Shown here one piece after another: positions 1 through 12,044 of a stretch of DNA of 64,000 nt. Source of the stretch: Lepas anatifera (Eukaryota; Arthropoda; Thecostraca; Lepadidae); the NCBI GenBank assembly GCA_034440635.1, contig JAOTON010001028.1, positions 1,747,501 through 1,811,500 of the forward strand. The letters are read 5' to 3'. The notes beneath the pieces were generated by a model. The model saw nothing but the letters and a program-made list of their open reading frames with translations. It did no database searches and had not been told where the DNA came from. The position numbers and the translations under genes were made by a program. Every line of letters begins with the position of its first letter. The stretch's first letter is position 1.

Positions 1-999
1 GACGTGAGACCTTTCCTCTATGAAACTAGTCCACTGTTAGTTTATTCCCGGCTCTGTCCGCATAATCGCGGCATTTCCCAATAGGTCTCCAGCACGGCCC
101 AGAATTGACCTCAACGACCTCGTTTCTCCTGGGAGATATTACCCTAGGCTAATGAAACTTGGCTATAATTATCGCCCCCACACACAACAAACGAGAGTTT
201 TTTCTAAATATCTTGGTTTTTCAGATCCCTCTTCTGCACGTTGGCGCCAGACCCCCTTCACTGCGCGTGTGAAGGGCCCCAGCCCCATTTAAAAGGCAGC
301 CAGGCGTGCCCATAACGAAATTGTAACAACAAAGCCCTTACGTTGACATGTTAATTTATAGTTTGACGGGTCGCAGCATGCCCGGTTAAAATAAGAAAAT
401 ATATAACTTACGGCATTGTTCAAAAGGTTCTTGTTCCATACCGATACCAACTCCGTTACCAAAGTACGAATAGAATTTGTCATGACCTGTAATGCCAACT
501 GTTGTGCTTTCCAGTGATGCTATATGCTGGATTTCATAAGTGCTTGTCAGCGTGGGAGTCGAAAGAGGGGAACGAGTCTCCAAAACTATTTGGAAATCAA
601 CTCAGGTTTCATCTTTTCTGCTCAGTTTCATGTTTCGTCTTTTCTTCTGCTCACGACTGCGACCTCACACAAATGTTCCCAATGTCAGTGTTGGTAAAGG
701 TACGGTCTGTGACGCATCGTCAGACCGTACTAGTTTTCGGCCTCACCTCCCATCCCGACCATTACCAGGTCGGAGCCCCTCTTTCCCCAGAAAAAACTTA
801 CTGGCAACGCCCCTGCCCGCCAGTGCTTGGTTCCTCGGGTAGGTACGTGACAATGAAGCCAAGCTTCTTGTTAGACAAGAAGTCAAGAATAAAAGATATA
901 ACCCTGGGACGAATGGGTTTGACACAGTGTAGCGTTAGTCTTCAGGTTACCCATGCCTCTAATTAACGTGCCATGCCCCATTTCAAACTGGCATCCGGT
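1..999. other. unassigned DNA
   Basis: I see no convincing exon, RNA gene or transposon end here. The open frames overlap on both strands with no recognisable domain. A short stretch near 285-365 resembles one at 63040-63125: both carry the words 'ccaggcgtgcc', 'caacaa' and 'cccttacgtt', so a dispersed repeat of about 80 bases is likely. Confidence 0.4.
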
Positions 1000-1153
1000 C
1001 AGTGGCAGACCCAGCACTTGATTTCGGGGGGAGCTCGAGCCCCCTCGCCATCGCCTCGGATCTGCCTCCGGCTAAGCATTTACCATAGGCACTATGATAT
1101 TTGGAGGGGATGGGTTGAGCCCAACTAGCCCCCCTCCCTTGTATCCGCCACGG
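1000..1153. mobile_element. degenerate short inverted-repeat element
   Basis: The left end reads CAGTGGCAGACCCAGC. The right end, read in reverse complement, is CCGTGGCGGATACAAGG. This is a decayed version of the CAGTGGCGGATC termini seen in several other elements of the window. The interior is G/C-run rich and non-coding. The 8 flanking bases on the two sides (catccggt and tatccagc) are only partly alike, so the target duplication is uncertain. Confidence 0.45.
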
Positions 1154-1324
1154 TATCCAGCATGACGTACCGACTGCAGCGGCGCAGCCTAATGGCCATT
1201 AGCGTTGAAATCGGAATCACGTGCGCATGGCTATGCTGAGCTATGGTAATGGCCTAGTGAGGCTAACAGCAACACCGCGATGCACTCATGCTGTGCTTTG
1301 ATTATTGGTTACTCTTCGGTATGT

Positions 1325-1560
1325 ACATGCTCCAGTGTGGTTATGGGTTACGCTGCTACGTAGATGTTCCGTGTGTTATTGGTTAGCTGCGGTATTAGAT
1401 GCTCCAGTGTGGTTATGGGTTACGCTGCGGTATGGTTATGGTTACATGTGATATGTTTATATGGTATAGTTATTGGTTATGATGCGGTGCGGTCGTTCTA
1501 TGGCATGGTTATTGGTTGTACTGGGGTAGGGCCATGCTGTGGTGTTTGTTGGTTACGCTG
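1325..1560. repeat. degenerate tandem repeat 'ggttatgggttacgctg'
   Basis: The words tgctccagtgtggttatggg and ggttacgctg recur. The first occurs near 1329 and 1398, about 70 bases apart, and shorter pieces such as 'ggttattggtta' follow to 1560. It is a diverged tandem array with no coding meaning; the small open frame across it is a by-product. Confidence 0.5.
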
Positions 1561-1587
1561 AGGTCTGGCTATTCTCCGGTCTGGTTA

Positions 1588-1772
1588 GTAATAATTATTG
1601 GAGTTCAACAACCCACCAACTGCTAAAGTCATACGGCATTGCCAACTTAACCCTGTTGGCAGGGTTTTGCGGATGAGTTTGTCCTTATTCAGGACCGGGC
1701 CTGGGTAAGGACAAGACGACAGATACGGACCTGCAGCTCAGGAGGCACACTCTCTACCACAGAGCCACATAC
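1588..1772 (-). mobile_element. SINE-2 (tRNA-derived), diverged copy
   Basis: This matches the complete copy at 14901-15088: 'caccaactgc', 'catacggc', 'gccaact', 'ccctgttgg' and 'cagg' occur in the same order with an AT-rich tail on the left. The element therefore lies on the minus strand, with its tRNA-like head on the right near 1770, which is more eroded than in the 14.9-kb copy. Confidence 0.6.
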
Positions 1773-3101
1773 CCCCTTGTGGCATAGTTATGATTGCAAT
1801 TCGCTGTAATCAAGCTGGGGTATATGGTTGTGCTATGGTTTGGTTCTAGCACAGGAGAAAGCTGGTAGGTATTGAAACAAATGGTGGCGTTTGTATTTCA
1901 TACATTTTGCCTTGCGGGTGTGAGAGTTTGTGTGTTCACTGATCATGTTCGAAATTGATGATGATGTTATGATGAATAAATTATGCTTGAAATTAAGAGT
2001 TAGATAAACAGTAGCTGTTGATATCAACGAGCAATATTAAATATTAACAGTTAGTTCAAGGTGATTTGATTTAGAGATTCATTGCTTTTTACCAGGACTA
2101 CTTCCGACAGGCACACTTGTCCAATTACTGGAAGTATTAGCATTTCCCTGGTGGGTATATTTTTTCGTACGATGGTTCCTGCTACTTGCCATCTTGGGTT
2201 ACCGCGGTAAGATTTTTTATTCACCGTAATTACTAGCGGGAAAGCCCTACTGAAAGGTGAAGTCACATAATGAACTATTAAAATATCTACAAAATAACAG
2301 GTAAGAAATTAAAGCGACTGCGAATTCAAGTCGCGAGGGCCTGGAACAGCATGGTATCATCCTCCAAATAAGTGTACAATACAGGCAAACGTGAAGTACA
2401 GTACGATACAGAGAGATACAAAAGAGACCAACTGAAGCATAATATCCGGGAGTAAAATGGCATAGACGATATAGTATCAGCAATTAAATGAAGAAGTTAT
2501 ATATTGAAAGTAAAACAGCACCTGACAATCCACACTGACTGTAAGAACACATATGCATAATTATAATATCGCTATATCATTGTTCACGTGACAGCGATGG
2601 GTGCTGAAATCGCACGCGAATAAACCAGCTTCCAGCACTCGGGTGGTCAGATATTCGTTAGGCAGGCGAGGTAACCGGCAGAACAAGCTACGCTGAACGG
2701 TCCTGTGCTTCTGCGACGGGGAGTTGGTTTCGGCCGCGAACGTGTAGAAAAAACTGCCTATCGAATTTGAAGCGTCTAACCGTGCATGAAAAATGTTTCC
2801 TGCAAAGAGAATGTTATGTTGAACTCTCTTAGCAGCAAAAGAAGGAAACGTGTACTGGTGTAGAAGATCTTCTCAATAAAGTTAAAAATATACTCTAAAA
2901 TAAAGGTCGCAATAAACTCTCTTCGCACATGTCCAGAGAAAGAGCGATGGTGGAGCCAAATAAGAAACTTGTACTGAACATGATCGACCTGCACTGAGTG
3001 CAAATCTGCCGCAGCCGTCTATACTAATTACCTAAAGTCCGCCATTACAAAAAACTTTACTTTCTCAAACAGAACACACCAAGTACGATACCTTCACCGT
3101 C
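1773..3101. other. unassigned DNA
   Basis: No domain-bearing frame, transposon terminus or RNA gene was recognised. The base composition is moderately AT-rich. Short open frames on the minus strand carry no known motif. Confidence 0.4.
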
Positions 3102-5315
3102 TTAAACTTCGTCCCACCGGGGCCATCGATGGCCCCCTAAGGTTTGTTCGGGATAACAGAAAAACGACGAGGCGCAGCACCGCGGTTGAGGGCTCTATTT
3201 CTCACCCCATCATTTTCCCACCATCCCTGAAATTTTTTTATGCCGGGTCACCCAAGGTCAGGTCACTAGGCGAGGTCACCCAAGGTCACCTTACTTCAAC
3301 TTTTGACGTCTATAAGGGCTACATTTCTAAGTCGATCGATTTGAAACTTAGTACACTTAATGAGCCCTCCAGGATCTACAAGACATATATGCTGGATTTT
3401 TTATTGCGTGACCTGAGGTCAGGTCACGAAGTGACATCTCCCATTAAAAAGCATGGGGAAAATCTGTCTTATTATCTAAAAGTCACAAAAACGATTGCAA
3501 ATACTCGACTTGCTCAGAAAAGCATTCTTGGACACCCATTCACGGATCCAAGGGGGAAAATATGCCTTTTGACCTCTCCGAGGTCATCAAAGGTCATCAG
3601 GGGTCAAAAACAGTATTTTGATAATAAATTTTGGTCTAAATAAGCTAGCGCACTAAATCAAACAGCATCGTGTATGTCTCATCACTGGCTTTCATTTAAT
3701 ATACGGCAAGGTCACTTTCTGACTTTTTGCGCCATCAGGTCATGTTACGTAACGGGGTTACCTCTGGAGGTCAAGACACTGGCGGGAGGTCATTACGGTC
3801 TACATAGCGGCAAAAGTTCTGGCATTTCCATATCAAATGTACTTTACCAGATCTCAATAGCTCTAATGGCATAAGAGTTATGTCCAGTTTGCTTAACCCT
3901 TGCCCCGGTGGCGGGTACGAGCCACCTTCGCCCTGGTGGGGGGCTAAAAAGACCCCCACGATCTCAAAAACTAAGAGAGCTAGAAAAAGCGCAAAACGGC
4001 AATCGAAAGTTCTTCGAAAATGATATCGAAAATACTTCGGTCATTTTTCTTGTCAGGTCAATATCAAGGTCACCAGAGGTCAAAACAGGTCAAAACCGCT
4101 AATATGAGGTGTACTAAGGAAACCTCATATATCTCAAAAACTATGATAGCTAGAAACATTTTTCTAACACCATGCAAAAGCTCTTGAGATGCGCTTTCAT
4201 TACAGTGGCATTCATTTCCTGTCAGGTCAAAGCCTAGGGAGCTACAGGTCACTAAATATTGGGCATATTCTTGGGAATGTCCATAGCCACCCATGCATAA
4301 GGGCGTTTACTTTTTAGCTAATAGCTTCCAAACCGAACAAGATACAGCCATAGTTTATGCACCATTGCAATCCTCTCGTCAATACGAATCGAATGATATA
4401 TAATATTGCTATGCCAGGTCAAATTTAAGAATTTGACCTGACCCAGGTCAACGGTCTGACCTAACTTGACCTGGTATAGTCATGATGTATATCATTTGAT
4501 TTCCAGTGACTATACAAACACTTTGGTGACAAAATAAAAGCTCTATCTTAGTTTATTCAAAATTTATAGAGAAAAACACCAAAAATGCTTATTTGACCTA
4601 AGGTGACCTTTTAAAGGTCACAAGTCAAAAATTTTGGCATCAGCTTCAGAAATGGGCTAAGAGCAAGTCGCAACCGATGTTTGAAGTTGATTCCATCCAT
4701 ACTTACGGAGAAAAGCTCATTTCGTGATTTTCCCCATGTATTGACAATGGGGAGGTCATGCTCTGCACATGACCTTAGGTCACCAATATAAAAAATCCCA
4801 GAACAAATGTTGTAGCTCCTGGTGGGCCCAATATGTGGTATGAGTTTCAACTTGATCGATTGACCCTTCTTTTAGTTATGCGGTCCTAAGTATTTTTGAG
4901 GTGAGGTCACTTCACCTGGCCTGGTGACCTGACCTGATATGACCTTGAGCCAAAATTTTTAGGAAAGATGTAAAATGATGAAGGAACAGCTAGACCAAGT
5001 TTGGCGGCTGCGCGCCGCCGTTTTTTGGTCACTTCGAAAAACCCGAGGGGGTCTAAAAGACCCCCACCCGGGCGAAGGTTAAGCATTGCATATTTGAGTG
5101 AAAATAGCCAATCTTGACCTAACTTAAACTCTGGAGGTCAAAACATTTACCTGAGCGCTTAAAAATGTAAACTAATTTCTTACTGAATGCACGCGAGCTT
5201 TCTAATGCACATCGCAGATTTGCGCTAACCCTTATATGTTCGGAGTTAGAGGGGGCCATTGATGGCCCCCGGTGGGGCGAAGGTGGCGCCGGACCCCCGG
5301 TGGGGCGCGGGTTAA
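3102..5315 (-). mobile_element. piggyBac-like non-autonomous element, family A (interrupted)
   Basis: TTAA at 3102-3105 and 5312-5315 bounds a copy of the same element found whole at 23170-24203 and 26723-27752, here in reverse. Both ends carry repeated CGCCCCACCGGGGG-type blocks and a GGGGCCATCGATGGCCCC palindrome. Removing the nested insert at 3897-5082 leaves about 1028 bases, almost exactly the length of the intact copies (1034 and 1030). There is no transposase. The interior is crowded with AGGTCA/TGACCT words. TTAA target sites and CCC-starting ends are typical of the piggyBac superfamily; the assignment rests on these, not on a protein. Confidence 0.85.
3893..5082 (+). mobile_element. 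piggyBac-like element, family B, nested in family A
   Basis: The insert is bounded by TTAA at 3893-3896 and 5079-5082. Its ends start CCCTTGCCCCGGTGG and, in reverse complement, CCTTCGCCCGGGTGG. The flanks join as gtttgcTTAAgcattgc, which is exactly the uninterrupted sequence (in reverse) near 26955-26970 of the intact family A copy. This proves that a 1.19-kb unit entered a pre-existing element at TTAA. The interior has no transposase and many AGGTCA words, and is related to 56150-56789. Confidence 0.88.
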
Positions 5316-6720
5316 AATACCAGTAACCTTACCAGGCGCACATGCATATTATTAATAGTCATATCCGACTGCAAGGCCTATCCTGACTGTAGGAAACCGA
5401 GCACGCACGCTACTGAGCGCTCCAGCTGTGTTGTCCTCCCCTGAATGCCGATGTCGGACATCGCCTCCGGCGCTGCCCCGCTAATTGAGTCATTTCCCGT
5501 GCGTCAGATTGCGACCCGGGAGTCGCATTAGGCATGCGGTTGGGTGGCGACAACAACGCAGGAACACGCAGTGTTATTGGCGATATCGAGTCCATCATTA
5601 GCCACCGGCCGTGCGTGCCTGCCATACCTACTCCGGCGGTACTTCTATCTGATGCTCCAGCGCTCAGTCGTTAGCCAGAATGACACCTTGTTTTTGCACT
5701 ATATGCAACTTGACGGATTTTTAGTCAGAGCTTGACCTGATTTTGGGAACGGAGAGATTAATGTATGATGAAGAGCTATACATCTTTCAAGAAGATTTTC
5801 AGCTGTCTATGACATGTGACAAAAAAATTGCGCACTGGGCTCAACCTTGAGACAAGACGAATGCAAACAAAAGTATGCCCTCTGCAAATTTCTTGTATGT
5901 TTTGATGTTGCTCGAAACCGAGTTGTGAAACTATATAGACAGAGGGTTGAGCTGATCTAACAGCAAATTGGCCCGAAAAGTTCATTTTTAGAGTAGAAAT
6001 AAAGTTTTCACTGCGAGAATTTCTGGGATTATAGCCATTAATACAGGCAGTTTATGAATCATGGCTGCGTTATGTTAACTTTGTTTTTGACAAAATGAGC
6101 TGCCACATATGCTGCGAACATTGAGATCAGCAATAGTAAAATACTAATCACCAAATGAAAAAGTAGATAATTATCTCCTCTGATAATAGCTTTTTTCCTT
6201 TCCTGTTGAAGGAAAATTCATTGTTTATTTTGGTACTTGGATATTTCTAACATTCGGAAGTGCCATATCTTTCTTCCTCTGCAGGCTGCGATCTTTATTC
6301 GGACTGGGCCCTCACCTGCTTCTGGATATAATTTGATTGATGTTGCGTGCCTTCCGACAAACAAGCTTATTAGAGGCTTTTAATTCTGGTTCGGAGCCGT
6401 CAACCAAGAGGGAGGCGGAGAGAAAAACAGTCGTCCCCGAGCACGTGCCTAACGAGCTACGACAGACCCACCTCCGCTTTTTTGGCTGGTGATGTAAAGG
6501 TGAGTGTTGGTCAGGTATTTGATTATCCGACTCAGTGTCCAGAAACTACTTTTGAACGGAGTGCGATGTCAACATTCGAGGAAAGGAAGATGTAAAAAAT
6601 CACCCTTCAAATGTGTGATTGCAGCCGTGCCAAAATCGATGGAAGGTCATTTATATTGTCAAAACCATGCACCCGCCACCATAAGAAGGGACAAAGACAT
6701 GTACAGCCGCTAAAATTGAT
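5316..6720. other. unassigned DNA
   Basis: I see no supportable gene. Short frames exist on both strands, but none shows a domain, signal peptide or convincing splice structure. Confidence 0.4.

Positions 6721-6721
<1 letters not shown>

Positions 6722-6773
<52 letters not shown>
6722..6773. repeat. (CA)n microsatellite
   Basis: About 26 uninterrupted CA units. The following sequence contains 'ccgaggaccgggtttt' near 6812-6830. Its reverse-oriented relative 'aaaaccgaggaccggg' lies about 90 bases before the CA tract at 14669. Both CA runs may therefore belong to one dispersed repeat family. Confidence 0.9.
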
Positions 6774-6776
<3 letters not shown>

Positions 6777-7079
6777 TTTTCATGTGTACCGAGGACCGTG
6801 ACGTAGCACGGTCAACCGAGGACCGGGTTTTCTAGCAGTCGTATTCGCTTCAGAAGTGACATACAGGAAGACGGTGGTCAAGACACTGTGGTCATGGGTT
6901 GATTGAGACCTAAATTTATTTGAGGTAGTTTTAAGGGAGGACCTATATTACCGAGGACACAGGTGTAAACACAGGACCGGTGTGTTAAACAAGTCCGAAA
7001 ATCATGACTTTGTTGGACCGCTGTGTGAACCAAACCTTGTTGACCAAACACTGAGGACCATTATCAGGAGATAAGTTCC

Positions 7080-8590
7080 CATACATTTGGGGGTCCTCGC
7101 GGGTGCCCCCCCAATGCATGAAAAATCTCCCCCATGGCCCGACGAGTCCCCTTCCCAATCCTAACTTGCGGGCCCCTGCGGATACAGCCAGGCTCCCCCT
7201 GGGCTCCCTGGAATGCTTGCAGGCCCTTTGCGGGTCACCCATAGCCTCTGTATCCACAACCAGGCCCCTAGCGACGTTCTCAGGCCGATTGTGACTGCAG
7301 CCGGGCCCCTATGCCCGGCAGTCTCGGGTTGCCTTGATTGGGGGGCCCCTGTGGCTGCAACCGGACCCCGTGACGTGAGCCCCCGTGGTCTACCTGGACC
7401 TCATGTGGCTGCAGCTGGCCCCTGGCATGCTTGCGGACCACTGTGGTCCACCAAGGGCCCCTGTAGCCGCAGCCTAGCCCCTAATCTCAGCAAGCACGAG
7501 TCTCATGTGGCTGCAGACGATTCCCTGTCCTGCTTACGGGATCCTGACTTGTGGCTGCAGCCGGGCCCTAGTATGGCTACCGCTGGACCCTACAATGAGT
7601 GCGAGCCCAGTGGTCTACCTTGACTTCCTGTGGCTGCAGAAAGGTCCCCTGACATTTTACGGGCCCCTTTGGGCCATCCGAAACCTCTGTCCAAAACCGG
7701 GTCCCTCACGAAATAGGCGTAGGAACGTCCAGAATATTGGGTGGCCCAGCCAAACTTCAACCTGAAGCTGACAAGAAACTTTCCATGCCAGGACCAAAAA
7801 CTATTCGGTTTTGCTCTCATTGTTGCCTTTTGCACCTGCTGGCCATAAGAATATCCGACTTCCTCCCATTTTGACTGAGATCAGGATTTTTTGGCCCGAT
7901 ATAGGGGGATGGGGGCATGGCCCCCGTGGTTCCCCTGTTCCTACGCCTACGCCCCCTGTTCTCCCCCTGTTCCTACACCTATGCCTCACGATATTCTCAG
8001 GCCCCCAGTTATAGCAGCTTGGTTCCTATTCCAGGCAGTCTTGGGTCCCCTGTGGTACAACCAGGCCCCCCTGTGGCTGTAGCTGAACACCCTACCATGA
8101 TTGCGGACCCGCGATCCACCCGGGCCCCTGTGATTGAAACTGATCCCCTGTGGTCTTAGCAGGTGCCGGTTCCCCTTTGGCCTCGTACGACCCCTGCCAT
8201 GAGTGCGGGCCCCGTGGTCTACCTGAACCTCCTTTGGCTGCAGCCGGGCCCCTGGCATAATTGCGGACCCGTGTTCTAACCTAGTCCCCTATGGCTGCAG
8301 CCGGGGCCCCTATGGTTCACCCGGAGCCTTTAGCCGCAAACCGGCCCCTTATGATAATTTTGGGCGCTTTGTGGCCGGAGGCGGGCCCCTACTTAGAGCT
8401 GGCAAGGCCCCCTGTGGTTGCAGACGAGCCCCTGCCATGCTAATGGGCCCCCTGCCCTTCGGCTGCACCCGGGCCCCTGCTATGCTTGTGGACCCCCTGT
8501 GGGCCACCCTAAACCTCTGTGCCCGCAACCGGGCCCCTCATAATGTTCCCAGGCCCACTGTGACAGATCAACCCGACCAAGGTTCAGCAA
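7080..8590. repeat. GC-rich minisatellite (about 20-22 bp unit, 'ggcccctgtggctgcagccg')
   Basis: Degenerate units built from 'ggcccctgtggctgcagccg', 'cccctggcatgcttgcggac' and 'ggccccctgtgg' run through this block. The long open frames here (for example 7213-7623) are only translations of the repeat. The array resembles in style the 'gagctgatctggtgcccc' arrays at 37.8-39.8 and 44.5-47.9 kb, which lie inside transposons, so this array may also be element-borne, but its outer termini were not found. Confidence 0.75.
7712..7983 (+). mobile_element. 272-bp MITE with CATAGGCGTAGGAAC-type termini
   Basis: The left end AATAGGCGTAGGAAC pairs with the right end GTTCCTACACCTATG. The flanks are an exact 8-base duplication, CCTCACGA, at 7704-7711 and 7984-7991. 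Removing the insert restores a minisatellite unit (…accgggtccctcacgatattctcaggcc) that matches units near 7258 and 8527. The left base has mutated from C to A. The interior 7748-7860 resembles 44068-44170. There is no coding capacity. These are the same termini as the 12.3-kb element at 37671-49989. Confidence 0.85.
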
Positions 8591-9798
8591 AATTTTGGGC
8601 TTAGGCAGAGTTATGGTTTGGGCAGAGCCCTGCACACTGCACAGTCCGATGGGGGCCAGGTTTTGGAACCCGAGAAATTGCTGGCGGGGTCACGTTTTTA
8701 AAGTAGTACTTTTTACATTGCCGGATCCAGGCAAATGGTTGAGGGGACAGTGCCAAAAGACATGAAAAACATATAGTTTTGGAATCGGTGAAAATTGGGC
8801 GTTTTGGGGAGGAGGTAAATGCCTTTTTGCCCTGCCCCTATGGATCGACCCCTGCTTTGACATGCTATCGACGAGGGAGGTGGATGGCGTGGAACGGATG
8901 ACTGCAGTAGTAGGATGATGATGGAGCAAAATAATTTAGGTGTTGAATAGGATAATAGGATGTCGGCATAGGCGTCGTACGCGGGAGAGGGAGCTGAGGG
9001 ACGCGTTCTCGCCCTCCACCTCAATGTTTAGATGTTTCTTTACCTGCGCTTGTGGCTTTGAAGTATGTGAAGGAGCATAAAACGATTAGTTCAAGAACCA
9101 AATGTTTTTGCTTTAGATACCGCTGTTCCTCATGGCTTCATTTCTGCAAATTAGAACTTGGAACTTCAGAGACGGCAATGAACATTAATTTTCCCAGGAT
9201 TGCTTTTCCGCCTGATGCTTTCCGAAGACAATTTTCAGTTCCGACCATGCCTGCCAGACTTCGGCCATCGTAAGCAGATGTGCGGGAACTGTGGGGGCGG
9301 CTTCTCCAGGCCCCCCCGCCCACTTTCCGACTATGGGGGAAGTGCACCACTAACTTCGAGACGAGGCCTATTGTTAGGTGAAAAGAAATGGTCTAGTCAC
9401 CCGTGGCCCGCAAACTACGAGGACTCTTCCCCCAACTCCAACTCGGAAAGTTTATGCGCCTGTGATCGTAAGGCTTGGGTCTGTTCTCCCTGCGAAAAAT
9501 TCGTGGGGATACTGCAGGACGGCAGGAAACACATGATTATACGGTCTTTGTATGAGGGGAGGGATGATGCCGGTAGGCGACGAGGAGGAGTCAGTTATGT
9601 GTTGTTCATGAGCAGTGTGTATATGCTTATAGCTTCTCTAGTCACGGTAGGGTCCAATGGTTTGGTATAATGGTTTAGATATTTCAAAAGGCAAAGTGTT
9701 TCACATATAGGTGTTGACGTAATTTGTTTCGACTTTCGTTCTGGTCTGGATTTTGATTCTAGTTAACTGAAATTATATAGGTATGTACATCGAACGAA
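8591..9798. other. unassigned DNA
   Basis: An open frame of about 155 codons at 9200-9670 has no recognisable motif and begins in a different frame from any neighbour, so I do not call it a gene. Nothing else is supported. Confidence 0.4.
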
Positions 9799-10301
9799 TC
9801 AACGTGCTGGGTCACCTAATGTTGAGAACATGCACTTCTGAGCCTGGATCATGTTGTAGGCGCAATACTTGACGCTTCGCCAATCCCTCTGGTGCAGCGA
9901 TGGTGCAGCTTGAATTGCAAGCGTGCACTTCGCCTTGTTCGGCACTTCCCCCTTCTTAATTACATCATCCAGCTGTTCGCTTACCGCTGCCTTTTCTCTG
10001 GCTGTCCATGGCTGTCTCTCTCGGCGCTTCTTTGTTCCGCTGGTTTCTCCACAGTCTTTATCTCCACTGGAATCTTTGCGCGAATACTTCCTCGTGCCAC
10101 TATACTTATTCATCCTTTATCCATTTCTTTTGCAGCTTTCTCTTGACATGATCCTGTTGTCTGTTTCCCCTCATCTTCCTCGCTCTCCTCATCATCGGGT
10201 TGGCGGGTTCCCTTCTGACCTGACCGCGGATCGACGCTGACCTGACCGTAGATCCCCACAAGTAAAACGGCGACCAGCCCAGGCTCTGCTAGCAACACCA
10301 T
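9799..10301 (-). pseudogene. decayed protein fragment with transposon-type C-terminal domain
   Basis: The minus-strand frame 9799-10113 reads a basic stretch (KKRRERQ), then PWTAREKAAV, VPNKAKC and RDWRSVKYCAYN. The order PWT-x-EK-xAV … VPxKxxC … RxWxxVKYxxYN matches a C-terminal domain I know from many metazoan zinc-finger or transposon-derived proteins; I cannot name it with certainty. Upstream (10110-10301, a frame shifted by one base) is an acidic stretch, DDEESEEDEG, which would fit as the preceding region. The frame break near 10112 and the lack of further exons argue for a relic, although a missed intron cannot be excluded. Confidence 0.4.
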
Positions 10302-10439
10302 TGTGCATCAGCCTGTTTGTCATGGGTGTCGAGAGCCGGGGGATGCGTCCCTTGATTCGCAAATCTTATGGACGTAGCAAAACAATTTCGGGAATAGACC
10401 TGCTAGCGAATCGACAAAATGTATGTGTGTTTATATTTC

Positions 10440-10650
10440 GAAACAAAAATTTATATTGACAATGCTAGGTCAGGCCATTTTACAATTTGACCTAGCATGG
10501 TCATATTATACATCATTCGATTCGCCGTAATGAGAGGAGTCGAACGAGAACACAAATATGTATCTTACTTAACCCAGTCAGACGCTAGAGCAAAAAAACA
10601 TCCTCTGCCATGTAACCTTCTTTGACCTGTCATGACCTCAATATTGTCTT
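10440..10650. mobile_element. fragment related to TTAA element family B
   Basis: 'aatgctaggtcaggccatttta…tttgacctagcatggtcat…catcattcgattcgc' follows the same order of words as 4380-4500 inside family B and 56190-56300. No termini were found, so it is a truncated copy. Confidence 0.5.
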
Positions 10651-10779
10651 GAGCAAAAAAGTGATTGATATAGTTTCTTCATCATTTCTCGTGGGCTATC
10701 AACCACCGTTCGAGTTTCATCGCTATCACGCGCATCTGCGCGTGAAACCCGTGGTTGAAAATCCCCACAAGGTGCGAAT

Positions 10780-11575
10780 CCAGGGGACACATGGGGTAAT
10801 TTCCCCCAAACCCTAGGTTTTCAACCCTTTGACCCTCGGTTTTCTTTAAAAAAAACTTGTTCACGATTTTGGGCTTTGTTGCCCCTCCCCCAGACCTTCG
10901 GGCTGGACCCGGCCGTGCCCCCCGCCCACCCCACTGGGGCGGGTGTTAACACAGGGCAGTCACCTTTGGCCACTGGCGGATCCAGGGGCAAACGGGGCAA
11001 TTCCCCCCAACTATCCGTTGCAGGGGCGTTGGGACTATGTTCCAAGTTGGGGCAGCGGGCATTTTCAAGTCATTTCTTTCCAGTCAACGCCATAGGGCTA
11101 ATGGTTAAGAATCATGCAATTTGGGGGCAGCTGCCCCTGCCCCCCCGTTCCAACGTAACTGATCCGTTGCCACCACTTTGCTCCCCGATTTTCTTAAAAC
11201 CCTATATGCAGGGGCTTTGGAACTATGTTCAAGTTGGGGGGGGCAACGGTCATTTTCAGGTTATTTCTTTCCAGTCAACGCCATAGGGTTAATGGTTAAG
11301 AATCATTCAAGTTGGGGGGGCAGCTGCCCCCTGCCGCCCAGTTCCAACGTCCTTGCCCATGTGTTTCTCCTGATTTTGGGCCACTTTGCCTCCTCCTCCC
11401 CAACCGTCCGCCTGGATCCGTGCCTACCTTTGGCCAAGGCGATAAAACCTTTGGCCTTGTGGGTAGTAACCACTTCGAAGCAGCGTGTTCTTTCAGCCAA
11501 GAAAACGCCAAACTGAAGACTGTTTTTGGCAGTGAGGCTAATTTTGAGTCCCTTTAGCCAAATTAAACCTGGCAT
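10780..11575. repeat. diverged G/C-run repeat with 191-bp tandem duplication
   Basis: The word cagtcaacgccataggg occurs at 11081 and again at 11272, 191 bases apart. Each is followed by 'taatggttaagaatcat' and then 'gcagctgccccc' and 'gttccaacgt'. An inverted-repeat-element end, CACTGGCGGATCCAGGGGC, lies near 10970. This is an internally duplicated, decayed non-autonomous element. Open frames on both strands are composition artefacts. Confidence 0.6.
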
Positions 11576-12044
11576 CTTCACCGTTTTTCATAAAGTGGGC
11601 AAGTGAGCAAGTGACAAGACACTTTAGAGGCGGGCAAAGGTGCTTTGCACAGAACGCCTTATAAAAGCCCTTAACTAACTAAGTGGCAAGACGCGCACGT
11701 TGATAGTAAGGTACCTTTCATTCGTAGCTACCTCGTTACCCACTGCGGGATAGACCCTGGTGAAGCATCACATGAATGCATTGAAAGCTCCCTAGAACAC
11801 AATTGATATGTGGAATATCTCTGGGTTTGGAGAAGAGTAGCAGCAAAAGGTCAAATCATGGGATTAGGAGAATATATTTTCCATTTTATCTAGTGTAAAT
11901 TTTGGAGTAAACAGAGTTTGGGTCCCCAAAACACCCAAACATGGCAAAATTGCCAACCTCTGGCTGATGAAATGTGGTAGAAAGCTGTGCAAAATCATTG
12001 GGTTGTAAAAATACTTAACCATAGCTTTAAATCATGATAATTTT
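11576..12044. other. unassigned DNA
   Basis: AT-rich sequence with no supported feature. Confidence 0.4.

Noticed and set aside
7213..8258. Several long overlapping frames on both strands
   Set aside because: They follow the GC-rich minisatellite and lack stops only because of its composition.
9200..9670. 156-codon plus-strand frame with a hydrophobic end
   Set aside because: No homology pattern, no clear ATG context, and a frame that cannot be joined to neighbours.
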